Notes: generated from the letters alone by a model not told the origin. 64,000 nucleotides of DNA from Isoperla grammatica (GCA_945910005.1 CAMDTW010000212.1:186001-250000), one strand, 5' to 3'. Shown: positions 10,996 to 22,230, counted from the first letter of the stretch. Numbers and translations are program-made.

Positions 10996-11157
10996 CTAAA
11001 AGAAGTCAAGAAAATATGTGTGACTGGCATTATTCTTTACATCCCGTAACTCCGCTCCAGTGAAGTGATCATTTCCCGCAAAGAAATTCGCCACCATAAA
11101 ACCATCTATCTGCGGTAAATTTGTGCTGTTGGCCTTTGTAAAGCCTCCGTCTGTCAT
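10996..11157 (-). CDS. 53-codon ORF with FTKAN...LRDVK motif, probably first exon of a mobile-element gene
   Basis: A minus-strand ATG opens MTDGGFTKANSTNLPQIDGF, then MVANFFAGNDHFTGAELRD followed by VK and a short nonhomologous tail to a stop. From memory this resembles the N-terminus of a widespread invertebrate protein family carrying SWIM and YqaJ-type nuclease domains, often mobile-element linked. I cannot verify that here. A GTAAAG directly after ELRD could be a splice donor. It converges on the THAP fragments at 9.4-10.4 kb, and the two may have belonged to one transposon. Confidence 0.35.
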   Translation of the reverse strand: MTDGGFTKANSTNLPQIDGFMVANFFAGNDHFTGAELRDVKNNASHTYFLDFF

Positions 11158-11509
11158 TTTAGTTCATGCAATACGAGCTACTGATAACAACACGACGTTG
11201 GGCGTGAATGATCGCTCATCGTGCACTGAAACACAGCTGTAGCAGTCGCGCGCTCGCAGGCTAAACCATCATACTGCGTCACAGAGGCCGCCGACCAATC
11301 AGCGCGCGTTTCTTCGCGGCAAGAGGAAATTCAAATAAATGTGATATTCAATTCATTATTAGACCCGTTCAATAATAATTTTAAAAAAAAAACTTTTGGA
11401 AATGCAATTGTTGGACACCAGACTATAAAACTAAGTACTTGTTACACTAAAAAAAATCGTATGCATGTTCGTATGCATGCTCCTCCCTGCTTGAGTTTCC
11501 ACACAAGTA

Positions 11510-12053
11510 CTGTTGTAAATGGAATCCCAGGTTTCATTTTGAAGTTAAGTATTAAACAGAGAGAAGTTATTTTTGCTAAAAATCCTTACTTTTCTTTTTG
11601 GTAGTTGTGTGTGATTTTTATTTATCAAACCTGATGATTCAACGCTAAGTACTAAAGCATTATGGTCACAAAAGTGTATCATTTGATTTAGTACAGTACA
11701 GTGTTCACTTGATATATTTGTAATTATATTATCTATAGCGGTTTGTGAGTGTTGAGTACACCTGGTTGCCGTATTAACTAGTGCTGTGGCCTTGAAAGTC
11801 TCTTCCAGGGTAGTGATAGTTTGTCTATTATTGTTATCCACTAGAAAATCTATATTGATGTCCCCACAGATGAACAGTGATTTGGTTTCTCTGGTTAACT
11901 TTATAAGGACTGACTCTATTTTCTCAAAGAATACCGTGAGGTCACCATTAGGAGTACGGTAGACTGAGATGATTACAGTATTGAGTGTATGAAATTCTAT
12001 TGCTATGCATTGAAAATCTTTTTCAACTGATAAGGCTGCAATGTCATCCCTAA
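11510..12053 (-). pseudogene. LINE-B endonuclease segment
   Basis: Minus-strand frames show an APE-type endonuclease: RDDIAALSVEKDFQCIAIEF, VIISVYRTPNGD (the YRPP-like box), LFICGDINIDFLVDNNNRQT (GDxNxD catalytic box), THRxS-like TQHSQTAIDNIITN, and CDHNALVLSV in place of SDH. The end is lost near WDSIYNST. It is the upstream half of the LINE at 7-9.2 kb, separated by roughly 2.3 kb that includes the THAP remnants. Confidence 0.8.
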
Positions 12054-12483
12054 CCCCCCGTTTACGTTACTCTCATCTTACGATCGTAAGACTACATTAC
12101 CGACCAACCGACGGTCATTTTCCAAGTGTAAACGCTGCACAGTTAGTAAATCAGTCGGTAGATCTACCAGAGTACACTACGGCAGTTAGTATACTAGTTG
12201 CCATCTAAACTTGATCTAAAGAAATATCTATACAATACAACTCGATTGTTTCGTCTAATACGTGACATATGAATTAAATCAAACCTGTGTCTACGCCAAT
12301 TAAAGACAAAATAAACATATCTAATCTAATACACCAAGCTCCATCGTCCCGCCATTTGTATTTTTGAAATTGTATTCAGTATTCCGTGGATCCGTGATGA
12401 CTGTGTATGAACGCTGGTAGAGTTACGAACGTCAAGCACCCAGAACCTACGATCGTAACGATGAGGGTAACGTAAACGAGGCG
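12054..12483. mobile_element. MITE with TAA duplication inside LINE-B endonuclease
   Basis: The ends (GTTTACGTTACTCTCATC and its inverted partner GATGAGGGTAACGTAAAC) form a TIR of about 30 bp with GATCG-containing extension. TAA flanks both sides (12051-12053, 12484-12486). Removing it joins the LINE peptide GGVCMLVSTRHNDIS to RDDIAALSV, which supports a genuine insertion. A Harbinger-like origin is likely. Confidence 0.8.
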
Positions 12484-12486
12484 TAA

Positions 12487-12620
12487 TAGAAATGTCATTA
12501 TGTCGGGTACTCACGAGCATGCACACACCTCCTCTATTAGCTATGCTCCGGCAAAATCCAGTGGGGCAACTAAAGTTGGGCAGTGTTATTGTGTCTAGTT
12601 CATTGGCAGTTCAAGAGTGT
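12487..12620 (-). pseudogene. LINE-B endonuclease, N-terminal segment
   Basis: The minus strand reads NELDTITLPNFSCPTGFCRS then IANRGGVCMLVSTRHNDIS, the GGG(V/L)-containing part of the endonuclease, continuing beyond the MITE insertion. The element appears 5'-truncated near 12620, where AAGTTCAAGT-type simple repeats begin. Confidence 0.65.
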
Positions 12621-12817
12621 TTCAAGTGTGTTCAAGTTCAAGTTCAAGTGTGTCTAGTTCAAGATGGCAATCATACTCAATTTCAATTTCAAAGGTTATA
12701 CAAGTCAAGTGTAATATGGATGAAATTATCTCGAGGAAAATATAAATTTGATTTGTATTGCGTTACACAAATTATTCAAATATACTTGAACATTTTCCAG
12801 TAATATAACAAGTGAGT

Positions 12818-12831
12818 GACTGAGTGTGTGA

Positions 12832-12892
<61 letters not shown>

Positions 12893-12913
12893 CGAGAGTG
12901 AGAGAGAGAGAGT
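12818..12913. repeat. GA dinucleotide microsatellite
   Basis: A GAGAGA run dominates 12838-12890 with GAGTGTGTGA-like flanks. Confidence 0.95.
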
Positions 12914-13185
12914 AGTATTGGGAGGGGAAATAGTCAACGCATGCGCAATGAACCCGGTCTGCTATGCTGTGTCGAACGGAGTACAGCCGCACCAAAAGCC
13001 GGCTAACACCACGCTCGTCCAACAGTCGCCGCGGCAGTTAACCAGAAATTTCATTAATTAATAACAATTCACAAGTTTCAACTCACGATGTTTAATGGTT
13101 CATTATCGATTGGTGTGGTGCAGTAGACCATATGGTAAAAAATAAATCTAGCGGGTGAGCCCTTTAACCAGTGTTCTGAGAGGCA

Positions 13186-14590
13186 AAGCTAGTAAATACG
13201 CTTCATACGAACCCACCCACTATGTTGTACATTTCATACTTTTTTAACAAAAAAATAATATTTCAACACTCTACAGTGGCGTTTTTGGAGCTGAGCCTAT
13301 TGCTCAAAACTGACGGGTTAGAATTTCCTGCTTTGTAGATATTAAAAACAAGCTAGTTAATACGCTTCATACGAACCTTCCCACTATGTTGTACACCTCA
13401 TACTTTTTAAACAAAAAAAATAATAATTCCTATTTTTTTCAGTGGCATTTTTGGAGCTGAACCTCCTGCTCAAAACTGACGGATTAGAATTTCTTGTTTG
13501 TAGATATTAAAAACAAGCTAGTTAAAACGCTTCATACGAACCTACCTTCTATGTTGTACACTTCATACTTTTTAAACAAAAAAATAATATTTCAACACTA
13601 TTCAGTGGCGTTTTTGGAGCTTAGCCTATTGCTCAAAACTGACGGATTAGAATTTCTTGCTTTCTAGATATAAAAAATAAGTAAGTTAATACGATTCATA
13701 CGAACCTATCTACTATGTTGTACACTTCATACTTTTTAAACAAAAAAAATATTTTAACACTATCAGTGGCGTTTTTGGAGCTGAGCCTATTAGTCAAAAC
13801 TGACGGATTAAAATTTCTTGCTTTGTAGATTTTAAAAACAAGCTAGTTAATACGCTTCATACGAACCTACCCACTATATTGTACACCTCATACTTTTTAA
13901 ACAAAAAAATAATAATACCTTTTTTTTTTCAGTGGCGTTTTTGGAGCTGAACCTCCTGCTCAAAACTGACGGATTAGAATTTCTTGCTTTGTAAATATTA
14001 AAAAGAAGCTAGTTAATACGCTTCATAGGAACCTACCCACTATGTTGTACACCTCATACTTTTTAAACAAAAAAATAATAATTCCAATTTTGTTCAGTGG
14101 CGTTTTTGGAGCTGAACCTCCTGCTCAAAACTGACGGATTAGAATTTCTTGCTTTGTAGATATTAATAACAAGCTAGTTAATACGCTTCATCGAACCTAT
14201 CCACTATGTTGTACACTTTATACTTTTTAAACAAACAAATAATAATTCCAATTTTGTTCAGTGGCGTTTTTGGAGCTGAACCTCCTGCTCAAAACTGACG
14301 GATTAGAATTTCTTGCTTTGTAGATATTAACAAAAAGCTAGTTAATACGCTTCATACAAACCTATCCACTATGTTGTACACTTTATACTTTTTAAACAAA
14401 GAAATAATATACCAACACTATTCAGTGGTGTTTTTGGAGCTGAGCCTATTGCTCCAAACTGACGGATTAGAATTTCTTGTTTTGTAGATATTAACAACAA
14501 ACTAGTTAATAAGCTTCATACAAACCTTCCCACTATGTTGTACACTTCATACTTTTTAAACCCGTAATTCAGTCACGTCTTTGGAGTTGA
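13186..14590. repeat. Tandem satellite, about 165-bp unit, about 8.5 copies
   Basis: The landmark GGCGTTTTTGGAGCTGA recurs near 13276, 13441, 13606, 13768, 13932, 14097, 14263 and 14428, a spacing near 165 bp, with a decayed copy at about 14569. Each unit also contains CTCAAAACTGACGGATTAGA, GCTAGTTAATACGCTTCATA and CTATGTTGTACAC. Copies differ by small indels and alternate between GAGCCTATTGCTC and GAACCTCCTGCTC variants. No open frame spans units. Confidence 0.95.
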
Positions 14591-15365
14591 GCTACTTTCA
14601 GCCTCACACACGTATACTTATACTTACGTTATACCCAAACTGTTCACACCGAATAATAAATAATAACGTATTCCTTACAGCTTAGGCGCCCTCTTATTGC
14701 TCCTGCTCCATTATTAATTATTATTATCAACAGCGGACAGTTTAAAGTTTTACTTCTCCTTATAATAACTTTCTTGCCACCCGACAGCATCTAGTGCTAG
14801 TCTATTTTGAGTGCTCAATAAGCCACAGTTTATTTTATTACATTTCAAAACTCAACCCATTGGCTCGATGCAATTTTCGTGTTTCATTACACAGCCTGTG
14901 TAAGAACATCAGTCACTATTCAAATTCATTTGAAACTGAAACAGCCTGTAGTTTTGGAGTTACCTTATCTTAGTCTGTAACAGTCAGCCAAGCATGGTTT
15001 AGGAAAAAGGGGGGGGGGGGGGGGGTTGGTATGCCGGCCTGGTGCATTCTTGCTGATATCACGTCACTGCGTCTGTCGATATTGTGCGTTTCTATGTCGG
15101 AGGCCCCATGGGGGCTGTGCACTCCGCACAACAGGGGCAGATGTCTTTTTTCCTTTAATTTTCTTTATTTGCATGCTTTTGTGGTCATACCATACCTGAC
15201 AATGCATTTGACATGAATATACATTATGATTATGTACATTATCTACTGTTTTAAGGTTACTACTATGTAAATTAAGTTAAAACTAAACAAAATAAATAAA
15301 TAATGTTTTTTACAATATTGGATACAGACTGTATGTCTTATATTATTGCAATTATGACAAGCCAA
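14591..15365. other. No gene recognised; G17 tract
   Basis: A homopolymer G run occurs at 15009-15025. Otherwise I see no supported feature. Confidence 0.4.
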
Positions 15366-15765
15366 AGGTTAAGCCACGGTCGCTTAGCCGGTTCCCATAC
15401 GAACGAAGTTAAGCAACCTCGGTCTAGGTCAGGAGGTGGATGGGTGACCACTCTACTCTGAAACACTAGTTACCGTTGGTTAGAGCGGATTGGAGGGTTC
15501 GAAAGCTTGTGTCACAGCTTCGTTCTTCTCGTCAACTGCTCGGCAGTCCAGGTCAGTGGAGGAACCTATATGAATGGTCAAAGTTACACCGTCCTTTCGG
15601 ATGGTACGTAAAGCTGATGGTCCTCTTGGTACTTTTCGACAGGAGTAGGCTACGTGCTGGTACCAGGCTTCCCCTTCTCCCATCCTCATTATCATTCATC
15701 AATCAAAACTCATCAGGCTAAAGAGGGCATTGTGCACTACACTGGCCTAAGTTACAATAAAATAA
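15366..15765 (+). mobile_element. 5S rRNA-derived SINE-like sequence
   Basis: The 5' part resembles 5S rRNA including its internal promoter: GAAGTTAAGCAACCTCGG and GGATGGGTGACC at 5S-like spacing. The true 5S 3' end is missing. Instead a body follows (CCTTTCGGATGGTACGTAAAGC, a phrase familiar from invertebrate SINE bodies) and an AATAAAATAAATAATAAA tail. That is the architecture of a SINE3-type element and not of a functional 5S gene. It would be transcribed by RNA polymerase III if active. Confidence 0.6.
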
Positions 15766-16009
15766 ATAATAAATTATGACATTGCCAGTTATATTTGAAA
15801 TAACCATACAAAATTACCATGAAAACCATAAAACTTTGTGTGTGCATGACTACTAATAATCGAACTATAATAAAAACTAACTAATAATCGCTTTCTGAAA
15901 AGTATTTTATTTCCGGTTTTCTGTAAACACTAGCTCTTATTTCATTCCAAACTTGACCATTTAGTTCCGATTTAGTACTTTTAATTGCATCTAAATATTT
16001 CAATTTGTA

Positions 16010-16320
16010 TGTGTCTCGTTGGTCCAGTAGGTGGCTCGATGGTCCAGTGGTTAGCATCCCTGACCTTGCTTCCAATGCAGAAGGTCCCGGGTTCAAATCC
16101 CGGTGCAGGCAGAAAGTTGTCTTAGGAATAAGTAAACAGTGACTTTGGAGCTGTCCCAGCAACGAAGCACTCAATGAATACAATGTTGTTCTGAATCGGC
16201 CTGGTTGATTCTGAAATTTGTTCGCAGGTGTTCGCACTGTCCATTCACTGATTCATTCCTAGCAAGCATAGTAATTTAAATAATATAATAACAAAACAAA
16301 ATGAATTTGAATGAATTACA
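16010..16320 (+). mobile_element. tRNA-derived SINE-like sequence
   Basis: Boxes resembling a tRNA promoter are present: TGGTCCAGTGGTTAGCA (A box) and GGGTTCAAATCCC (B box in a good T-stem, CCGGG/CCCGG). The acceptor strands do not pair and the anticodon arm is disordered, so it is not a working tRNA. About 200 bp of unrelated sequence follows, as in tRNA-headed SINEs. Confidence 0.55.
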
Positions 16321-16849
16321 GAAAGAGACGTATTTGAGTTCAAGGGGTGCGGATTGCAGGTGGGATGAAATTGTTTAATGGCCCAAGAGTTGGAACTGTG
16401 AAATTAAAAGCGCCAATATTGCAAGTTGGCTAATGACTGTTAACAAAAAACAAGAGCTGTTGTTCCGAGGCTCATTCTTTCCGAAATATGTTCATTGCGT
16501 CTAAAAAGAGGGTAATAATTGGTTGCTACTTAGATACGAATAAGATTATAGGGGAGGGGGAATTGGGATTACCCGACATAATTTTGCGCGAGCTTTTGTG
16601 CTGACACAACATTTAATACAATCGGTAGAAAATACTAAATGAACAATAATACAATCTGGCGTTTAATTCTCCGATAAAGTCCTTACACGTTTAATTATCC
16701 TATCCCTAGTACAGAAAACGTCTGATTTTTCAAAATTACATGTCTGACAATTGTTTAATGTTTAATTACAAGTGTAGCTTAATAATGTGATGAGGATATG
16801 TTCAATTGGTTTGCCGTTCATATTACATTTTCTACATTTATCATCCACT

Positions 16850-17022
16850 GTGATTATTATTATTAGTATTATTTTATTGTTGCAATACATACAAACTCGG
16901 TCAAAACCGGCATAAACATGTTGTACGGACACAAATGTCAAGTATTTCTATGTGTTTACCTTATTAAAATCTACTTAGAACTACTTATTATTATTATAGT
17001 TATTATTATTATCATTATTATT
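16850..17022. repeat. ATT/TTA-rich microsatellite patches
   Basis: TTATTATTAGTATTATT-like runs at 16855-16880 and 16985-17022 flank about 100 bp of unique sequence just before LINE-A. Confidence 0.7.
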
Positions 17023-17027
17023 CGATG

Positions 17028-18311
17028 TTCTTATCCTGAGTGAAGTCAGAACTTTTGAAAATCATTTTTTCTTGGAGGGTTATTATACTATAACAAGAGA
17101 AAGGGAGAACAACAGCAAAGGTGGTTTAGCTATATTTTTAAAAAATGATATAACTTGCACGCATGTAGAGAAAAGTTTTAAATATTTTGAAGGAATTTCG
17201 TGTTCTATTGTACTTCCGTTGGGTGAGTCATTATCTGTACTAGCTGTATATAGGCCACCATGCAAGTCATCTCCTACTCTGATGAAATACAAGTTTGTCA
17301 ATGAACTATCATCATATTGCAACGTTAACAAGAATGATAAGGCAATAATAGTTGGACCCGTAAATATTGATTTGTTGGATGTAGGCAATAACTGTGTACA
17401 GTTATACAAAAATGAACTGGCTACTAACAGGTTTGTCAAGTGTATTACGGAAGTTACGAGGGAGGAAATGGTATGTGGCAAACTAGTAAGATCTTGCATT
17501 GACCATGCGTTTGTTTGAACATTTAACCACGTGGAAGCAGGAGTGCTTACTACCAAGATAAGCGATCATTATATGGTCATATTATCACTGGATTGCGATA
17601 AGGTTGAAACAAGGAGAACATGTAATAAGGTTTGTATAGATGAGTGTAAACTGTGTCAAAGTCTGAAGGCGGTGCATTGGAATGACCTGGAGGGCTATAA
17701 TAACTGTATCGAACTGAACAATGCAATCGAGGAGATTTTTAACCGTGCTTACGAATCTTGTAAATTTACTACACAAATTGCAAAGAAAAAGCGTGTTCAC
17801 AAAGAATGGATGACGGATGAAATTTATTTTTTAATAAGAGAAAGGGACGCATGCTTTCAAAAATGGAAGAGCAGTAGTGCTTTTAATCCACTATGAGATT
17901 CTCATAGAAGTGAATATAGCCGATTGAGAAACTAAGTTAACAGCAAAATTAAAAAAAGCAAAATTCTTTTTTTCCAACATAGCCTACTTTTGACTTTTGA
18001 GCAATACAACAGAGATATTAAAAAAACATGGGATACCATAAATTATAAGCTAGGCAAAAAACGTAAAGATTCTGTTGATGATGTTGTTAATAAGTACCTA
18101 GGGAAAAAATATTCACGAGAAAAAAATGTAAATAACTTTGTACATACTTTTGTTGATGGAGTAGAAAAACTCCAACATGTTTCAACAAGCAGGTGACACC
18201 AAAAAATGTAAATAATTTGTCACAACCCCAATCCTTTTATATGCCAGATGTTTCAGCAAAAGATGTAGCAGAGATAATATGATTTGGAGAGTAAATTGCC
18301 GGGAATAGACG
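17028..18311 (+). pseudogene. LINE-A endonuclease and linker segment
   Basis: The plus strand encodes an APE endonuclease: EGYYTITRERENNSKGGLAI, LAVYRPPC, AIIVGPVNIDLLD (GDFNID-like with GP for GD), then SCIDHAFV. After a frameshift come SDHYMVILSL and VHKEWMTDEIYFLI, then the pre-RT linker YNRDIKKTWDTINYKLGKK and DLESKLPGIDGIC. It is the upstream part of a CR1/Jockey-group LINE that resumes at 19352. Frameshifts and three hAT insertions make it nonfunctional. Confidence 0.8.
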
Positions 18312-18319
18312 GTATTTGT

Positions 18320-18657
18320 GCACCGGCGTAACTAGGCATCGGTAACCCGGGTACATACCCGGGTAAAAATCCTCCTAGTATACGATCTATAGAGAAACAG
18401 GCATGTACACGCCTTTAGTGAAATATACTCTTCTGTGAATCCATAGTATGGTGGGCAAATAGCTAACAATTGTGGTGACTTATCTTGCTTAAAGCCCATT
18501 TTAGGCACTTACATTGTAAAAAACAAAAAAAACTGTTCAGATAACTTTCGCCTCCGGTGGCTGGGGCCCTGCCCCAGACCCTGTAAGCCGTCACGAGTCC
18601 CTTAAGCAGTTCAGATCATGCTTACCCGGGTAGTTTTATTAACCTAGTAACGCCACT
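18320..18657. mobile_element. Short hAT-like element in LINE-A
   Basis: Ends CACCGGCGTAACTAGG and CCTAGTAACGCCACT are imperfect inverted repeats, with CCCGGGTA inverted just inside. GTATTTGT (18312-18319) and GTATTCGT (18658-18665) flank it, an 8-bp duplication with one change. No coding capacity is seen. Confidence 0.7.
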
Positions 18658-18665
18658 GTATTCGT

Positions 18666-19343
18666 CAGTGTTGGGGCGAGAACTTTTAAAAAGAACGCGT
18701 TTCCGAGAACGCGTTCTTTTTTTGTGAATTTTCCAACGAACTTACTCTTTTTTCAAATGAGTGAACTTGAACTTTCAAAATTTCTTTTTGAGAACGAACT
18801 TTTCAATTTTAGAAAGTTCTTTTGAAAGTTCATTCTGTTCGATGATTGAGCAGAGTTTTAGTGAAGAACAGCACTTTTGTACATACAAATACAATACATA
18901 CACTATCACTAATCGCTATCACTATCACTAATTAATCGATACACTAATCGCTATTTTCACATGTCTGTAATAATATAAACTGAAACAACAATACAATTAT
19001 CCTTCCTCGAAGTTCTTAAGTTTTTTATTTCTACAATGGTAGGCGCCTATAGCCCTACATCAGACACCTAATGCCAGCATTCAATATCTTACCTTAACAT
19101 GCATGTTTTTCTTCCTATTTAAGCCATACAAGGCAATCGATTATTCGCATGACTGTTAATACAATGTGGTGACACTTTTTCACAAAAGAACTTTTAAAAG
19201 AACTTAGTTCATATTTTAGACGAACTTGAACTTTTCAAAATTATAGGTTTTGAAAAGAACTTGAACTTTATTAAAGTTCATTATTTGAGCTGTGAACTGA
19301 ACTTTTAGAAAGTTCATTTAAAAAAAGAACTGCCCCAACACTG
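18666..19343. mobile_element. Non-autonomous hAT element with 8-bp duplication
   Basis: Termini CAGTGTTGGGGC and GCCCCAACACTG are inverted. The flanks GTATTCGT (18658-18665 and 19344-19351) are identical. Subterminal regions are packed with GAACTT/AAGTTC motifs in both orientations, as in hAT transposase-binding regions. The interior has no transposase. It used the target duplication of the preceding hAT as its own target. Confidence 0.9.
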
Positions 19344-19351
19344 GTATTCGT

Positions 19352-19944
19352 GTAATGGATCTACAACTTGTCTGTGGGAAATCAGTCCATTCATTGCTAA
19401 ATTTATTAACTTATCAATAGAAGAAGGTGTTCTACCAGAAAAACTAAAAATTTCACTTGTGCATCCGATATATAAAAAGGAAATCATCTAGAATATGCCA
19501 ATTATAGACCTATAGCATTATTGCCGGTAATAGAAAAGATCTTGGAAGGCTGTATTGCAAATGCACTGTATTAAGTATAAAATAATAACAGAACATCAAT
19601 TTGGATTTAAAAGGCGAAAGGAACGGCGGACCTCTTTCTGCAATTTTCGGACCTTATTAATTCAAAATTAAATGATGACATCCACATAATGGTTATGTTT
19701 GTTGACTTCAGCAAAGCGTTTGATACGCATTACCATGAAATAGAACGGGTGGGAATCAGAGGACAAATGTTTAAGTGGTTTGAAAGTTATTTATGTGAAA
19801 GAAGAATAGCGGTTAAAATAAATAATACAGTAAGTGAAAAACTATAAACTTGTTCCGGCGTACCTCAAGGCTCAATTCTGGGGCCAATATTATACTTAAT
19901 ATATGTGAAGTATATTGTCAATTACATGCGAAAATGTAAAATTT
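19352..19944 (+). pseudogene. LINE-A reverse transcriptase, first part
   Basis: Frames give CLWEISPFIAKFINLSIEEG, VLPEKLKISLVHPIYKK, NYRPIALLPVIEKI, EHQFGFKRR, VMFVDFSKAFDT (catalytic D box) and GVPQGSILGPILYLIYV, in RT order. Frameshifts are present. The sequence stops at KCKIYLY where a hAT element intervenes, and the YADD box follows on the other side. Confidence 0.85.
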
Positions 19945-19952
19945 ATTTATAT

Positions 19953-20912
19953 TAAGGCTGGGCATCGATGTAAATCGACAACATCGACATCGACGACAAA
20001 TAATCGATGTCAAATCGCGATGTCGGAATATTTTCGACATCGACACGAAAATAATCGACATGGTTTTTTTAAAAATTGATAATTAATCAATTATTAATAA
20101 AAAAACTTTGTCACCTGTTAAATGGAGGGATGACGACGGTTAAGCATTTCACTAACCGGTTAATCGAACCGGTTTTTAATCAGTTAATAACGGCAACAAA
20201 TCTCAGTTTTCGTCTGCAACGGGAGATAACTGACTTAGGCTAGCCTAGGCCTTCTAGGCCTACGTGACGGCCATGCGGGCCGGTCAGCTTATTTTTGTCG
20301 TCATAAACACAATTGTGGATACTGATTTCAATTTATTTTAACGCAATATCCGATTGTAGAGGCTTATTCAAGTCGTTTTTCATTAATCCGTTCTTGATTA
20401 CTTGCTGCGTAGTGAACTGTCAACAAGCGGCCGCTTGCATTCCACTCGCCTGCGCGTCTATCGGGATCTCGCTTCCACTCACGCGTCTGCGACTAGCGCT
20501 TTCTCTCTCTCTCTCACGGCGGCCGATAGCAGCCGACACGGTGAACTACTTCGTCGCGTCTCGCTCAGACCATTATTCTCTCGCTCTTTCTCGTTCGGCC
20601 GCATCTGTTCTCACTTGCCGAGTGCCGGCGAACCAAGGGATGGCTCGCGCTGCAAATATTTGGGGGGGGGGGGGGGGCTTGAGAGTGTGCGGTATCCAAT
20701 GATACGGGTCAGTTTGGACTAAAAGCGGCCGTGGACGAATAACTATGCCGCCCCGGCATAGTTGAAAGTTCCCATTTCTCGCGTGAATTGACAATTGATT
20801 AGTTATTTAATTAATTGAGGAAAAAATCGATTAAAACCAAAAAAAATCGATGTCGAAAATCGTCACCGACATCGATTATTAATCGATTAATCGATGTCGA
20901 CGCCCAGCCTTA
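19953..20912. mobile_element. Non-autonomous hAT inserted in the LINE-A YADD region
   Basis: Termini TAAGGCTGGGCATCGATG and CGACGCCCAGCCTTA are inverted, flanked by identical ATTTATAT at 19945-19952 and 20913-20920. Subterminal ATCGACATCGA-type repeats fill both ends. The interior (about 20320-20680, including CTTGCTGCGTAGTGAACTG) matches, in reverse, the interior of the element at 57348-58082, although the terminal sequences differ. A G16 run lies at 20662-20677. No transposase is present. Confidence 0.9.
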
Positions 20913-20920
20913 ATTTATAT

Positions 20921-21775
20921 GCAGACGACACTGCTTTAGTTGCGATACATAAAGACTTTTCTATTGCTAGTCAATATTTACAATTGGATTTCAATAATCT
21001 ATTGGCATGGACACATGATAATGGTTTAGTACTAATTAATGCTGACAAAACCAAAATTGTTCATTTATGTAACCCTTTAAACAAAGAACGCTTATCTAAG
21101 TTAAAAATTGCATCGCACTCCTTGGAATGTGTACATGATTGCTACAATAATTGCAAGTGTACCAATATTATTGAATGTGTAGATAGCCATATGTATCTTG
21201 AGGTCATAATTGATAGTCGTTTGAGCTGGTTTCCTCACATTGATAGGATTTGTAGTAAATTAAGGTCATGCCTCACCCAAATGTATTATATTAAAAATCT
21301 CCTTCCAGCTAGAATCCTTCATACAGTGTAGCTATCATTAGCAGAGTCAATAATATCATATGGCATTTTAGCATGGGGAAATGCTTCTCTATCTCATTTA
21401 AATAAAGTTTTAGTTTTACAAGATCAAATAGTTCGTCTGTGTGCTCAAAAGTATCAAGAAACAAGAGATGTAGATGTGAGCAACTATAAGAAAGCCGACG
21501 TTTTACCCGTTCATTTATTATACAAATATCGCCTAGCAATTAAATTTCATTTTAAGCACGAATACCAAATACCTTTTCACCATGCTAAAACGACCAGCTA
21601 CCAAACGTTGCAGCCCTATGTCGTTCCAATGTACTCCAACAAACATGGTGGAAGGACACTCGAGGTCACTGTGCCAACAGTGTTTAACGAACTGCCGGTT
21701 GATTTTAAAAAGATAAATTCATTGAGAAAGTTTAAGAGGGAACTAAAAGATTTGTACTTAAATAATAAATGTTAG
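20921..21775 (+). pseudogene. LINE-A reverse transcriptase end and C-terminus
   Basis: The frame resumes with LYADDTALVAIHKDF (catalytic YADD), LAWTHDNGLVLINADKTKI, YLEVIIDSRLSWFPHI, then a stop at LPARILHTV. It continues as SIISYGILAWGNASLSHLNK, VLPVHLLYKYRLAIKFHF, GGRTLEVTVPTVFNELP and FKRELKDLYLNNKC before the final stop. This is the complete end of a CR1/Jockey-group LINE protein, with at least one nonsense break. Confidence 0.85.
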
Positions 21776-22230
21776 CATTATTAAGATAAACTGTAACTAA
21801 TAAAGTTTTGTTATTTTTTATTAGTATTATTCTCTGTTCAAATTGTTTCAACCTTAAATGCACTTAATTCCACTTAATTTTATTTTTCAATTACTTAGTG
21901 CCACTCAATTATAGTTGTTAGTGTATCACCACCATACATGTATATTATCTCTTCCTTGTTTATTATATCTGTTTTTATGTACAATAGTTTTGTGACGATT
22001 CATTTATTTCAGGTTTATTATGATTTTGTGATGTTTATTGCAGTGTTTTTTGTTTCTTTTTTCTAAATACGTTTGCAGATTTTTATAGATATATAATGTA
22101 ATCGAGGCTGACAGTATTACGAAGTTCAAAACCACGGATAAGCTATGATAGGCTTGTGGTTGCTTTTTTGTTCTGTACGTGTATAGTATATTAATAAGAA
22201 ATATATCAATAAAAAATAAAATTAAAAAAA

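Noticed and set aside
15366..15480. Functional 5S rRNA gene
   Set aside because: The 5S-like internal promoter is present, but the 3' third of 5S is replaced by a SINE-type body and tail.
16030..16111. Functional tRNA gene
   Set aside because: The B box and T stem are good, but the acceptor strands do not pair and the anticodon arm does not fold. SINE-like DNA follows.
20313..20722. Ser/Arg-rich ORFs of over 100 codons in the hAT interior
   Set aside because: Overlapping frames all stay open because of GC-rich, TCTCTC-like composition; no domain is seen and the element is non-autonomous.
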